In this document: one piece after another, positions 33,954-45,647 of the stretch
Numbering within the stretch: the first letter of the stretch is position 1
Layout of the letters: the number at the start of each line of letters is the position of its first letter
Origin: Manis javanica
Lineage: Eukaryota; Chordata; Mammalia; Pholidota; Manidae
Reading direction: 5' to 3'
Length of the DNA stretch: 64,000 nucleotides
Assembly (NCBI RefSeq): GCF_040802235.1
Contig: NC_133170.1
Location: 43,781,501-43,845,500, forward strand
Made by a program: the position numbers and the translations under genes
Notes under the pieces: model-generated
Seen by the model: only the letters and a program-made list of their open reading frames with translations
The model's database searches: none
Told to the model about the DNA's origin: nothing

Positions 33954-35489
33954 GCAGATCTACAATGTATTGGAGAATAATAATAATAATAATGGTTCCT
34001 TTGGCAATTTGTCTTTGAAAGAAAAAATACTTTTAGTATCCCTGGGGCAACTACCTACAACTGCAGGGCCCTACAGAGTGAAAATTGTGAAGGAGTAGCT
34101 TACTTCAAAATACATATTCTTTGAATTATACATAATAAGGCTGTGGTGTAATGCAATAATACAAAATAGGTTTTCTTGTTTGGGTTCCTGGGAAGCAGCC
34201 TATATGATGGGGGTTAATATGCACACAGTTAATTAGGTGTTCTTGTAAACACCTCTGGAAGGGACAGGCAGGAAGCAGTATTGGCAATGGGGAGAATTAT
34301 GGCTGCAGCCCATACATATGAAGCCTCAGCTGCCCTTGCTGGGATTCTGCGGGTGCTGTGGCCCTGCAGAGCTCTCTCACACTGGTTGAGTGGGCTGGGT
34401 GTTCGCACCCTGTCAGTCACCCAGTGGGTGCTGGCCATTCCCGGGAGGAACACCAGGGTGGGCAAGGGACTTTTCTACCCCTGTATGTGAAGTAGGCTAA
34501 TGTGGGGGCTGCCCAGGCAGCAGGTGTGCGTCATTCCTGAGCTGAGATCCGGGTGATGCATCACATTTTCACTACAAAGTTTATGGGACAGTTTAGTTTC
34601 CCAGGGAAAGGGGACAGGAGGGGCAACCCAGATGGTTTTCTCTCAATCTTGAGATTGTTGATCCATTTATTCCACAGCCCAAACTCAAACAAGGCTCATT
34701 TTGGATAGACATAATAAAAGAAATTCTTCTGTTGAGAAGTCAATCATGTAATTATCCATTTCTGTTTCTTTGCACATTATTTCATTTCATAAAGGGCACG
34801 AGGAATAGTTTAATTTGGTCTCATTTTTTGAAACTTAATACACCTTTTTGGTGTACTCTGTCGATGCACAAATTAATAGCTGGAGTAATATTTTGGCCGC
34901 TAGAAGAAAGATGCTTTAGAATAGCTCATTGTTCATTTGTGTCCCTTAGACTTGAGTCTCTAAGAGGAAAACAATGCGGAATAGTACATATCATTCAACA
35001 AAGATTTATTATGTTTCTTTTGCAGTTGAACCTAATTTATTGATCTTCGTGGTTTGCTCTATATTTTTTAAATAGTCAAGTTATTGTTTTAAGCACAGTA
35101 AATGCAGTTGCTGTAAAGATTTATCAGTCTGTCATAGTGTTAACTGTACTTGTATGTGCAAGAAAATAGTCAAGTATTTATAATTGCCATTTAAAAGATT
35201 TGTAATATATTGTTTATATTTAGCACTATGGAACAGCCATAATGTATTCTATAAATCAAAGTTAGATAATTAATGTAACAGGTAATTAAAATTAATAACC
35301 ATGAGGTGTTATTATTCAGTGTTGGCAAATCAAAGATTTAATATAAAACCATAGTGGTCTGTCTTTTCTAAATTCTTTTTTCCTAGTCTTAGAAAATAAA
35401 ATTTGAATTATCTTCAGGTGTATGGCTTGCCCATTGAAATTTGCTGAAAAAACATTTCATTCCGTAGCACTGCTACTGTGAGATGGAAC

Positions 35490-35491
<2 letters not shown>

Positions 35492-35527
<36 letters not shown>
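35492..35527. repeat. (TG)18 microsatellite (copy B)
   Basis: Same run with 18 TG units, one fewer than copy A. This accounts for the two-base shift in offset between the copies here. Confidence 0.97.
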
Positions 35528-35531
<4 letters not shown>

Positions 35532-36119
35532 CAGTTGACATTTGATCTCTTTTAAAGTGAATAGCAGATCCGTTTTCAGAAATTCAGGGAGTGGTTGGAT
35601 TTTATCATAACAGTTATGAGGAACATCCATGTGATTAACATATGAAAAAAACAACTGTGTGGAATATGGAGAACAGATTAAAGAAAGGGGGGAAATTACT
35701 ACCAGGGTCAGGTCATGAGGACATTGCAACATTTAATTCCAGAGGATGGAGTGAGAAGAGTGGAATTGGGGTGAAGTATGTGGATCCAATAGTCAGTCAG
35801 CCATAAAGCAAGATTAAAAGGGAAGCGGAGTTGGAGGGAAAGAATATTATTTTAGTTCTCATCAGGAACAATTCGGGAAGTGAATTATTTTTTTGTTTGC
35901 GAATTTTTTTTTCTCCTTTAAGATCCTAAGAAATGGAAAGGTCACTCATCACTTACCCAAAACTTATTTCTAGGTCCTGCTCTAAAACTAGCTTATGTCC
36001 TTATGGCAGATCCTTGCTGCTTTTCAATGTATCACCTTAAAAATACCCAAAATACTCTTCCAGTTTCCTGCCCAACCACATTATGAAGAGGCCCAAGGAA
36101 ATGGTGTCTATGAACAATA

Positions 36120-36614
36120 TACAGGTTTCCCCGCTACCGGGAAGTACAGCATCACTGTAAAATCTTTCATAAGCCAAAACAGCATAAAGTGAAGGAGCAA
36201 TTACCATTCATTCATATGGAAAATTTTATGAATATTACCAGACCCCAAAAATAACCTCTGTTGGGCTTTTCTGGTACCTTTGGACACATTTTGCTAACTG
36301 ATGCAAAAAAGAAGTTGAGATAAAGCGCATGATGCTCCGCAGACACAGCTCAAAGTCCTGGCAGCTTGATGCTGAGACACTGAGCCGAGTTCCTGGGAAG
36401 GAGCTGGCGGGCGCTCTCCAGGCTTGCAGCACATGCTGCCTCTGCAGCAGCTCAGTGCACAACAAACACTGAATGCTATTTTCACTTTTCGCTGTTTTGT
36501 AAATGCAAAAGTCATCTTAGGATTTCTTTCGGTTAGCAAAAACAGGTACTAACGTAGGTCTTTTGTGAAAATGAAGTGGCATGCCAAAACTGTCAAAAAG
36601 CAGGGGTACCTGTA
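36120..36614. mobile_element. Non-autonomous DNA transposon with inverted ends (copy B)
   Basis: Duplicate of 5,021-5,515 with the same inverted ends and TA flanks. At least one base differs (TTGCAGCAC versus TTGCGGCAC), confirming that the relic predates the duplication. Confidence 0.75.
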
Positions 36615-38494
36615 TATACCAAGTATAAAAATACAGATGGTTGCCATTTCTAGGACAGTAGAGCATTTATTAAAATAAGTAGGAATTTAAATTATATTCT
36701 GAAACCTTCCAAGGAGTACAGATTCCACAAGCTTAAGAATCCAATTGTAATCTTCCTCAGAAAACAGAATGTTCCTCATCGTGGCTCTCCCCTCTCCAGA
36801 GCTTTCCTCAGTGAAAAAGTGGTCACAGCTGATCAGCACTTTTGTTACAAGCACGTGTTGTGAAAATTGGTGATGACCAAGAGAAGATAAATATGGATAC
36901 AAAGATTTGACAGACACCCATAGACTGTGCATGACTAAATATGTTAAATATTGACCCAGCAGAAATGCAGCTACATTATAGACATATGAAATTACTAAAT
37001 GTATATTCATCTTGATAACTCAGTATATGTCTATTTATATAGATTTAACTACAAGTGCATTTAAAATTGAGTTAAAAAAATAGAGTGGATTATGGTTGGT
37101 TGAAGACATTTGTATCACACTTATTCTTTCAAAAGCTAATTAGATTCTGTATGTTTTAACATATGTACCTTGTGATTTGACAAAAGACTGTGAAAAAAAT
37201 ATAACAGGCATTGAATTTGGATGGCTGGGATTGGGAATTTTTTATATTTTAACATTAAAGATGGTATAGAAAAATCTATGAAACCAAAATCAAGCAGTGA
37301 TTTCTCACTGGCACATATTGTTAACAAAAGACTTGATTTATAATTAGACATAGTTCACTGCAGTCTTGAAGTTAATACAGCCTATCAATACTTTATAGTA
37401 TGATTCTATATTTATGTTTCAATAAAAAAGTCAATGGTATAGCTGAATAGGAAGTTTTAAATAAGATTTTAAACTGTTTTTTTTAACCTCTCTTTGGAGA
37501 ATTACTAGACTAATACAGCTTGAACGGCTGATAATACTCTCAGAATGTGATTAATAGAAAAAGAAGTAGGAGACTACCCAACTAGTATTTGAGTCTGGGA
37601 CACAGAGAGCAAAGAATTCAGAGAAGGCAGAAGTCACTGTCATCTTCTTACACATGGTATTCTGAAGACAAAAACACAAACCTTTAAAGCAAATTCATAA
37701 ACAAGGTGAATCTCAGAAGATAAGCCTCCAAGTACACATAATATTCAGAATATATTTAATATTTTAGAAAATTTTCTGGAAAAAAAGTAGAATGGCAGAG
37801 GAGAATCTGTTTCCTTAAAGGAAAAACAATAATATGATTAACTTAAGTTTTACTTTATTTTAATTGAACCATGGATTCCTTTGGAGTATATACTCATTTT
37901 TCAGAATGGGGATAGAGGAAATTTTCAGATGGAGGAAACTTATGATGGTATAAATGATTGCACAGGTACACATTTAACTCAGTTTGGTAATGTAACTGTG
38001 AAAACTCTTCTTTGAAGAGATTTAACTTTGAAGACACTGTTGTAAGGTTTTCAATAAAATCTCAAAAACTCTGGAACTCAAGAATGAATGAGACAATGTA
38101 TCTGAAGATATTAGCTATATATATGCTGGTTAATGTGTATACAAGAAACAAGATGAAAACTATTGTTAACAATTGCTTTCTTTGGGAAAAGATGCTGTCT
38201 TTTTTCTAACCTACTCATAAGTTTACTCAGCCTAAGACTCCCCTAATTTACAATTCTTCATGGGCAAGGTTGGCAGAACAACTGGCTTAATGCTGTGCTC
38301 TACTGGTCACGGGTGTTCCCTGCCCTTTACGCAATTCATTTTCCCAAGTCTGACTCTTGTTATTTTAACAGTCAGCCCCAGTCTCTGCCTCTGTATCTCT
38401 CAAACTATACGCCAAAGAATTTGATCCAGCCTTTCTTCTGTATTATGGTGAAAGTTCTTCAAATCAAGGGTCACGTATTTCTCCCTGCTAGATT

Positions 38495-38510
38495 TCCCTG
38501 GGAATCTTTT
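38495..38510. repeat. Left target-site duplication of the young LINE-1
   Basis: TCCCTGGGAATCTTTT immediately before the T-rich tail. The empty site in copy A (about 7,395-7,410) and the right duplicate both read TCCCCGGGAATCTTTT, so the left copy carries one C-to-T change. The TTTT/AAA context at the original site fits the L1 endonuclease target. Confidence 0.9.
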
Positions 38511-40712
38511 TTTTTTTTTTTTTTTTTTTTGAGAGTGCATCTCTCATATTTATTGATCAAATGGTTGTTAACAACAATAAAATTCAGTATAGGGGGGTCA
38601 ATGCTCAATGTACAATCATTAATCCATCTCAAGCCTAATTCTCGTCAGTCTCCAATCTTCTGAAGCATAACGAACAAGTTCTTACATGGTGAACGAATTC
38701 TTACAGAGTGAATAAATTCTTACATGGTGAACAGTACAAGGGCATTCATCACAGAAACTTTCGGTTTTGATCATGCAATATGACCTATAAACCATCAGGT
38801 CAAATATGAATATTCATTTGATTTTTGTACTTGATTTATATGTTGATCCCACATTTCTCCTATTATTATTATTATTTTTATTTTTAATAAAATGCTGAAG
38901 TGGTAGGTAGATGCAAGATAAAGGTAGAAAACATAGTTTAGTGCTGTAAGAAGGCAAATGTAGATGATCAGATGATCAGGTGTGTGCCTGTGGACTAAGT
39001 ATTAATCCAGGCTAGACAAGGGCAGCAAGACATCCACGGATGCAGAAGATTTCTCTCAAAGCAGGGGGGGTGAGGTTCTGAGCCTCACCTCTGTTGATCC
39101 CCAAATTCTCACCTGATGGCCCCCCTGCGACTGTGCCTGTCTTAGGTTGTTCCTCCCTTGAGGAATCTTACCCGTCTCTGGCTAACCAGTCATCTTCCGG
39201 GGCCATACAGGGAAATGTAAAGTTGGTAAGTGAGAGAGAAGCCATATTGTTTGCAAAGGTTAGCTTTTTACTTCTTTGCAGATTTATGCCCTGTGGCTTC
39301 TATGCCCAGCACTTGTCTCGAGGTATCTTTACCACCTGGAGGAATTATGATACTCGGTAAATTCGATATGAGGCACGAATTCTATTTAAGGTTTGTAATT
39401 AGGAAGGAAGAAGAAAAGCTATAGATGTAGCATATGAAGGAAACTTGGGAGGATTGATTATTTCTTTGACATATCTTCTTGTATAGTACCTTAAGTATGT
39501 ATAGGTTTTAAACTACTAACTAATTTGCACACACATATTAACATAATAGGAATACGGTGACATAAACAAAGCAAATCTATAATTACCAGCCATCTCCAGT
39601 GAACCAAGAAAACCATTTAGGCACCCTAGGCATTTGTGAAAATTTATCTATAATATGATGGATATTTTCCAACTGTACTTGAACCATCAGACAAATTAAA
39701 GCAGCCCATTTCTGGGATCTGTTCACATCCCATATGTTCTTTTAACCATAGATAGTCTATAGCCATAAGATTTTGGAGTGCTACAACTTGCACCCCTCCC
39801 AACTCCTGGTTGAGTTCCAACAGTACAGATCCAGTCAAATTCGTTGTCTCACTGTATGCACATGCCAGCCTAGACATCTCCCTCCTCCTTCTAATGGCAA
39901 GTCCAGGAGACGGTGGGCTGGATGCAGCCACAACCCCAGCATCGTCCGGATCCCTGGGGAGGCTTTTTGATGATCATCCCCCGGCACTAGTCCTCCAGAG
40001 AGTGCTGATGCCGGAAGCTCCTCCTCATATCGTATCTTATTTCATTTTCTGGGTATCCAAGCTAGGCCTTGATCTTCTGCGTAGAAACAAACAGACCCTT
40101 TGCCCACACTTTGACATGCCCTCTATACCACTGTGCAGAACTCATTGGAGGTCAGCACACAGTAACTGCTTTTTTTTTTTTTTTTTTTAATTAAGAGAAA
40201 GGAATATTATCAGAAAAGAGTACCTCCATAGCTGATCATCTGACACCCTTTAAGTGATCAACATTAAGGATATTTAAAGCATGCGTTGATCTTTGATTTA
40301 CCAATAGTTTTATCCTGTTAACGAGTAATCCCCTTTTCTTTCTTTCTTTCTTTCTTTTTTTTTTTTTTTTAAATTTTTAATCTACCCTTACATGAAGAAT
40401 ACTATGTTTACTATGCTCTCCCCTATATCAGGTCCCCCCTAACAACCCCATTACGGTTACTGTCCATCAGCTTAGCAAAATGTGGTAGAGTCACTACTTG
40501 TCCTCTCTGTGTTGTGCAGCCCACCCTCCCCTTTCTCCCTCCCCCCCATGCATGCTAATCTTAATACCCCTCTTCTTCTTCTCCCCCCTTATCCCTCCCT
40601 GCCCACCCGTCCTCCCCAGTTCCTTTCCCTTTGGTACCTGTTAGTCCATTTTTGGGTTCTGTAATTCTGCTGCTGTTTTGTTCCTTCAGTTTTTCCTTTG
40701 TTCCTATACTCC
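38511..40712 (-). other. Long LINE-1 3' UTR with internal A-rich tracts
   Basis: About 2.2 kb from the ORF2 stop to the tail, several times longer than in human L1. Just after ORF2 it has the G-rich polypurine tract usual in L1 3' UTRs (complement of 40,500-40,620, with several G4+ runs). Then come an A/GAAA-rich tract (complement of about 40,340-40,372) and a further A18-type tract (complement of about 40,170-40,189), followed by 1.6 kb of ordinary sequence before the terminal tail. Either the family has a composite 3' UTR, or it carries a transduced 3' flank. Confidence 0.7.
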
Positions 40713-43700
40713 TCAGATGAGTGAAATCATTTGGTATTTCTCTTTCTCCGCTTGGCTTATTTCACTGAGCATAATACTCTCCAGCTCCATCCATGTTGCT
40801 GCAAATGGTTGGATTTTTCCACTTCTTATGGCTGAGTAGTATTCCATTGTGTATATGTACCACATCTTCTTTATCCATTCATCTACAGATGGACATTTAG
40901 GTTGCTTCCAATTCTTGGCTATTGTAAATAGTGCTGCAATAAACATAGGAGTGCATCTGTCTTTCTCAAACTTGATTGCTGCGTTCTTAGGGTAAATTCC
41001 TAGGAGTGGAATTCCTGGGTCAAATGGTAGGTCTGTTTTGAGCATTTTGATGCACCTCCATACTGCTTTCCACAATGGTTGTACTAATTTACATTCCCAC
41101 CAGCAGTGTAGGAGGGTTCCCCTTTCTCCACAGCCTCGCCAACATTTGTTGTTGTTTGTCTTTTGGATGGCAGCTATCCTTACTGGTGTGAGGTGATACC
41201 TCATTGTAGTTTTAATTTGCATTTCTCTGATAATTAGCGATGTGGAGCATCTTTTCATGTGTCTCTTGGCCATCTGTATTTCTTTTTTGGAGAACTGTCT
41301 GTTCAGTTCCTCTGCCCATTTTTTAATTGGGTTATTTGTTTTTTGTTTGTTGAGGCGTGTGAGCTCTTTATATATTCTGGACGTCAAGCCTTTATCAGAT
41401 CTGTCATTTTCAAATATATTCTCCCATACTGTAGGGTTCCTTTTTGTTCTATTGATGGTGTCTTTCGCTGTACAGAAGCTTTTCAGCTTAATGTAGTCCC
41501 ACTTGCTCATTTTTGCTGTTGTTTTCCTTGCCCGGGGAGATATGTTCAAGAAGAGATCACTCATGTTTATGTCTAAGAGGTTTTTGCCTATGTTTTTTTC
41601 CAAGAGTTTAATGGTTTCGTGACTTACATTCAGGTCTTTGATCCATTTTGAGTTTACCTTTGTATATGGGGTTAGACAATGGTCCAGTTTCATTCTCCTA
41701 CATGTAGCTGTCCAGTTTTGCCAGCACCATCTGTTGAAGAGACTGTCATTTTGCCATTGTATGTCCATGGCTCCTTTATCAAATATTAATTGACCATATA
41801 TGTTTGGGTTAATTTCTGGGGTCTCTAATCTGTTCCACTGGTCTGTGGCTCTGTTCTTGTGCCAGTACCAAATTGTCTTGATTACTATGGCTTTGTAGTA
41901 GAGCTTGAAGTTGGGGAGTGAGATCCCCCCTACTTTATTCTTCTTTTTCAGGATTGCTTTGGCTATTCGGGGTCTTTGGTGTTTCCATATGAATTTTTGA
42001 ATTATTTGTTCCAATTCATTGAAGAATGTTGCTGGTAATTTGAGAGGGATTGCATCAAATTTGTATATTGCTTTCGGCAGGATGGCCATTTTGACGATAT
42101 TAATTCTTCCTAGCCATGAGCATGGGATGAGTTTCCATTTATTAGTGTCCCCTTTAATTTCTCTTAAGAGTGACTTGTAGTTTTCAGAGTATAAGTCTTT
42201 CACTTCCTTGGTTAGGTTTATTCCTAGGTATTTTATTCTTTTTGATGCAATGGTGAATGGAATTGTTTTCCTGATTTCTCTTTCTATTGATTCGTTGTTA
42301 GTGTATAGGAAAGCTACAGATTTCTGTGTGTTGATTTTGTATCCTGCAACTTTGCTGTATTCCGATATCAGTTCTAGTAGTTTTGGAGTGGAGTCTTTAG
42401 GGTTTTTTATGTACAGTATCATATCATCTGCAAATAGTGACAGTTTAACTTCTTCTTTACCAATCTGGATTCCTTGTATTTCTTTGTTTTGTCTGATTGC
42501 CGTGGCTAGGACCTCCAGTACTATGTTGAATAACAGTGGGGAGAGTGGGCATCCCTGTCTGGTTCCCGATCTCAGTGGAAATGCTTTAAGCTTCTCGCTG
42601 TTCAGTATAATGCTGGCTGTGGGTTTATCATATATGGCCTTTATTATGTTGAGGTACTTGCCCTCTATTCCCATTTTGCTGAGAGTTTTTATCATGAATG
42701 GATGTTGAATTTTGTCAAATGCTTTTTCAGCATCTATGGAGATGATCATGTGGTTTTTGTCTTTCTTTTTGTTGATGTGGTGGATGATGTTGATGGATTT
42801 TCGAATGTTGTACCATCCTTGCATCCCTGGGATGAACCCCACTTGGTCATGGTGTATGATCCTTTTTATATACTGTTGAATTCTGTTTGCTAATATTTTA
42901 TTGAGTATTTTTGCATCTACATTCATCAGGGATATTGGTCTGTAATTTTCTTTTTTGGTGGGGTCTTTTCCTGGTTTTGGTATTAGGGTGATGTTGGCTT
43001 CATAGAATGAGTTTGGGAGTATTCCCTCTTCTTCTATTTTGTGGAACACTTTAAGGAGAATGGGTATTATGTCTTCTCTGTGTGTCTGATAAAATTCCGA
43101 GGTAAATCCGTCCGGCCCCGGGGTTTTGTTCTTGGGTAGTTTTTTGATTACTGTTTCAATTTCTTTGCTTGTAATTGGTTTGTTTAACTTTTGTGTTTCT
43201 TCCTTGGTCAGTCTTGGGAGGTTGTATTTTTCTAGGAAGTTGTCCATTTCTTCTAGGTTTTCCAGCTTGTTGGCATATAGGTTTTCATAGTAGTCTTTAA
43301 TAATTCTTTGTATTTCTGTGGAGTCTGTCGTGATTTTTCCATTCTCATTTCTGATTATGTTGATTTGTGTTGACTCTCTTTTTCTCTTAATAAGTTGGGC
43401 TAGAGGCTTATCTATTTTGTTTATTTTCTCAAAGAACCAGCTCTTGGTTTCGTTGATTTTTGCTATTGTTTTATTCTTCTCAATTTTGTTTATTTCTTCT
43501 CTGATCTTTATTATGTCCCTCCTTCTGCTGACTTTAGGCCTCATTTGTTCTTCTTTTTCCAGTTTAAATAATTGTGATGTTAGACTATTCATTTGGGATT
43601 GTTCTTCCTTCTTCAAGTGTGCCTGGATTGCTATATACTTTCCTCTTAAGACTGCTTTCGCTGCATCCCACAGAAGTTGGGGCTTAGTGTTGTTGTTGTC

Positions 43701-44528
43701 ATTTGTTTCTATATATTCCTTGATCTCTATTTTGATTTGTTCATTGATCCATTGATTATTTAGTAGCATGTTGTTAAGCCTCCATGTGTTTGTGAGCCTT
43801 TTTGTTTTCTTTGTAGAATTTATTTCTACTTTCATACCTTTGTGGTCTGAAAAATTGGTTGGTAGAATTTCAATATTGTGGAATTTACTGAGGCTCTTTT
43901 TGTGAGCTAGTATGTGGTCTATTCTGGAGAATGTTCCATGTGCACTTGAGAAGAATGTATATCCTGTTGCTTTTGGATGTAAAGTTCTATAGATGTCTAT
44001 TAGGTCCATCTGTTCTAGTGTGTTGTTCAGTGCCTGTGTGTCTTTACTTATTTTCTGCCCGGTGGATCTATCCTTTGGGGTGAGTGGTGTGTTGAAGTCT
44101 CCTACAATGAATGCATTGCAGTCTATTTCCCTCTTTAGTTCTGTTAGTATTTGCTTCACATATGCTGGTGCTCCTGTATTGGGTGCATATATATTTAGAA
44201 TGGTTATATCCTCTTGTTGGACTGAGCCCTTTATCATTATGTAGTGGCCTTCTTTATCTCTTGTTACTTTCTTTGTTTTGAAGTCTATTTTGTCTGATAT
44301 TAGTACTGCAACCCCTGCTTTCTTCTCACTGTTGTTTGCCTGAAATATGTTTTTCCATCCCTTGACTTTTAGTCTATGCTTATCTTTGGGTTTAAGGTGA
44401 GTTTCTTGTAAGCAGCATATAGATGGGTCTTGCTTTTTTATCCATTCTATTACTCTATGTCTTTTGATTGGTGCATTAAGTCCATTTACATTTAGGGTGA
44501 CTATTGAAAGATATGTACTTATTGCCAT
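40713..44528 (-). CDS. LINE-1 ORF2 protein (endonuclease-reverse transcriptase), intact
   Basis: Encodes 1,271 residues from the ATG at 44,528 ([20 protein letters not shown]), close to the 1,275 of human ORF2p. It nicks target DNA and reverse-transcribes its own RNA in place. The N-terminal endonuclease shows TLNVNGLN (about 11-18), CCLQETH (about 38-44), VGDFNTPL and SDHKG. The reverse transcriptase has the FADDMILYI catalytic loop near residue 700, and [20 protein letters not shown] and [13 protein letters not shown] upstream. The C-terminus has the cysteine motif C-x3-C-x7-H-x4-C in [18 protein letters not shown]. An in-frame TTG at 44,555 lies upstream, but the ATG fits the family start. 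No stop or frameshift is seen. Confidence 0.97.
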   Translation of the reverse strand: MAISTYLSIVTLNVNGLNAPIKRHRVIEWIKKQDPSICCLQETHLKPKDKHRLKVKGWKNIFQANNSEKKAGVAVLISDKIDFKTKKVTRDKEGHYIMIKGSVQQEDITILNIYAPNTGAPAYVKQILTELKREIDCNAFIVGDFNTPLTPKDRSTGQKISKDTQALNNTLEQMDLIDIYRTLHPKATGYTFFSSAHGTFSRIDHILAHKKSLSKFHNIEILPTNFSDHKGMKVEINSTKKTKRLTNTWRLNNMLLNNQWINEQIKIEIKEYIETNDNNNTKPQLLWDAAKAVLRGKYIAIQAHLKKEEQSQMNSLTSQLFKLEKEEQMRPKVSRRRDIIKIREEINKIEKNKTIAKINETKSWFFEKINKIDKPLAQLIKRKRESTQINIIRNENGKITTDSTEIQRIIKDYYENLYANKLENLEEMDNFLEKYNLPRLTKEETQKLNKPITSKEIETVIKKLPKNKTPGPDGFTSEFYQTHREDIIPILLKVFHKIEEEGILPNSFYEANITLIPKPGKDPTKKENYRPISLMNVDAKILNKILANRIQQYIKRIIHHDQVGFIPGMQGWYNIRKSINIIHHINKKKDKNHMIISIDAEKAFDKIQHPFMIKTLSKMGIEGKYLNIIKAIYDKPTASIILNSEKLKAFPLRSGTRQGCPLSPLLFNIVLEVLATAIRQNKEIQGIQIGKEEVKLSLFADDMILYIKNPKDSTPKLLELISEYSKVAGYKINTQKSVAFLYTNNESIEREIRKTIPFTIASKRIKYLGINLTKEVKDLYSENYKSLLREIKGDTNKWKLIPCSWLGRINIVKMAILPKAIYKFDAIPLKLPATFFNELEQIIQKFIWKHQRPRIAKAILKKKNKVGGISLPNFKLYYKAIVIKTIWYWHKNRATDQWNRLETPEINPNIYGQLIFDKGAMDIQWQNDSLFNRWCWQNWTATCRRMKLDHCLTPYTKVNSKWIKDLNVSHETIKLLEKNIGKNLLDINMSDLFLNISPRARKTTAKMSKWDYIKLKSFCTAKDTINRTKRNPTVWENIFENDRSDKGLTSRIYKELTRLNKQKTNNPIKKWAEELNRQFSKKEIQMAKRHMKRCSTSLIIREMQIKTTMRYHLTPVRIAAIQKTNNNKCWRGCGERGTLLHCWWECKLVQPLWKAVWRCIKMLKTDLPFDPGIPLLGIYPKNAAIKFEKDRCTPMFIAALFTIAKNWKQPKCPSVDEWIKKMWYIYTMEYYSAIRSGKIQPFAATWMELESIMLSEISQAEKEKYQMISLI

Positions 44529-44723
44529 TGCAGGCTTTAGATTCGTGGTTACCAAAGGTTCAAGGTTAGCTTCTTTAGTATCTTACTGCCTAACTTAGCT
44601 CGCTTATTGAGCTGTTATATACACTGTCTGGAGAGTCTTTTCTTCTCTCCCTTCTTATTCCTCCTCCTCCATTCTTCATATGTTGTGTGTTTTGTTCTGT
44701 GCTCTTTTTAGGGGTGCTCCCAT

Positions 44724-45647
44724 CTAGAGCAGTCCTTGTAGGATGCCCTGTAGAGGTGGTTTGTGGGAAGCAAATTCCCTCAGCTTTTGCTTGTCTGGGA
44801 ATTGTTTAATCCCGCCATCATATTTAAATGATAGTCGTGCTGGATACAGTATCCTTGGTTCAAGGCCCTTCTGTTTCATTGCATTAAGTATATCATGCCA
44901 TTCTCTTCTGGCCTGTAGGGTTTCTGTCGAGAAGTCTGATGTTAGCCTGATGGGTTTTCCTTTATAGGTGACCTTTTTCTCTCTAGCTGCCTTTAAAACT
45001 CTTTCCTTGTCCTTGATCCTTGCCATTTTAATTATTATGTGTCTTGGTGTTGTCCTCCTTGGATCCTTTCTGTTGGGGGTTCTGTATAATTCCATGGTCT
45101 GTTCGATTATTTCCTCCCCCAGTTTGGGGAAGTTTTCAGCAATTATTTCTTCAAAGACACTTTCTATCCCTTTTCCTCTTTCTTCCTCTTCTGGTATCCC
45201 TATAATACGAATGTTTTTCCTTTTGTATTGGTCACATATTTCTCTTAGTGTTGTTTCATTCCTGGAGATCCTTTTATCTCTCTCTCTGTCAGCTTCTATA
45301 CGTTCCTGTTCTCTGGCTTCTATTCCTTCAATGGCCTCTTGCATCTTATCCATTCTGCTTATAAATCCTTCCAGGGATTGTTTCACTTCTGTGATCTCTT
45401 TCCTGACATCTGTGATCTCCTTCCGGACTTCATCCCACTGCTCTTGCATTTTTCTCTGCATCTCATCCCACTGCTCTTGCATTTTTCTCTGCATCTCATC
45501 CCATTGCTCTTGCATTTTTTTCTGCATCTCTGTCAGCATGTTCATGATTTTTATTTTGAATTCTTTTTCAGGAGGACTAGTTAGGTCTGTCTCCTTCTCA
45601 GGTGTTGTCTCTGTGATCTTTGTCTGCCTGTAGTTTTGCCTTTTCAT
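44724..45647 (-). CDS. LINE-1 ORF1 protein (RNA-binding chaperone), intact
   Basis: 307 residues from ATG at 45,647. ORF1p trimerises and coats L1 RNA. A short basic N-terminus (MKRQNYRQTK) leads into a coiled coil of about residues 30-125. Residues 41-73 are three tandem 11-residue units of the MQRKMQEQWDE type, followed by two VRKEIT(D/E)-type heptads. The RRM-like domain contains IRIIGIPEEE and the C-terminal domain has ARREWHDILNAMKQKGLEPR and YPARLSFKYDGGIKQFPDKQ. Human ORF1p is 338 residues; the difference lies mostly in the coiled coil. The old plus-strand L1 at 24.4-25.3 kb encodes a diverged relative. Confidence 0.96.
   Translation of the reverse strand: MKRQNYRQTKITETTPEKETDLTSPPEKEFKIKIMNMLTEMQKKMQEQWDEMQRKMQEQWDEMQRKMQEQWDEVRKEITDVRKEITEVKQSLEGFISRMDKMQEAIEGIEAREQERIEADRERDKRISRNETTLREICDQYKRKNIRIIGIPEEEERGKGIESVFEEIIAENFPKLGEEIIEQTMELYRTPNRKDPRRTTPRHIIIKMARIKDKERVLKAAREKKVTYKGKPIRLTSDFSTETLQARREWHDILNAMKQKGLEPRILYPARLSFKYDGGIKQFPDKQKLREFASHKPPLQGILQGLL
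45429..45527 (-). repeat. Three 33-bp tandem repeats in the ORF1 coiled coil
   Basis: Three nearly identical 33-bp units coding for MQ(K/R)KMQEQWDE. Each unit is 11 residues (a hendecad, three coiled-coil turns), so adding or losing units keeps frame and helix register. This is a likely site of rapid length change in the family. Confidence 0.9.

Noticed and set aside
42208-45633. Several plus-strand frames opposite the LINE-1 ORFs
   Set aside because: They are antisense shadows of ORF2 and ORF1, with Leu/Ile/Phe-rich translations typical of the complement of Lys/Asn/Glu-rich coding DNA.
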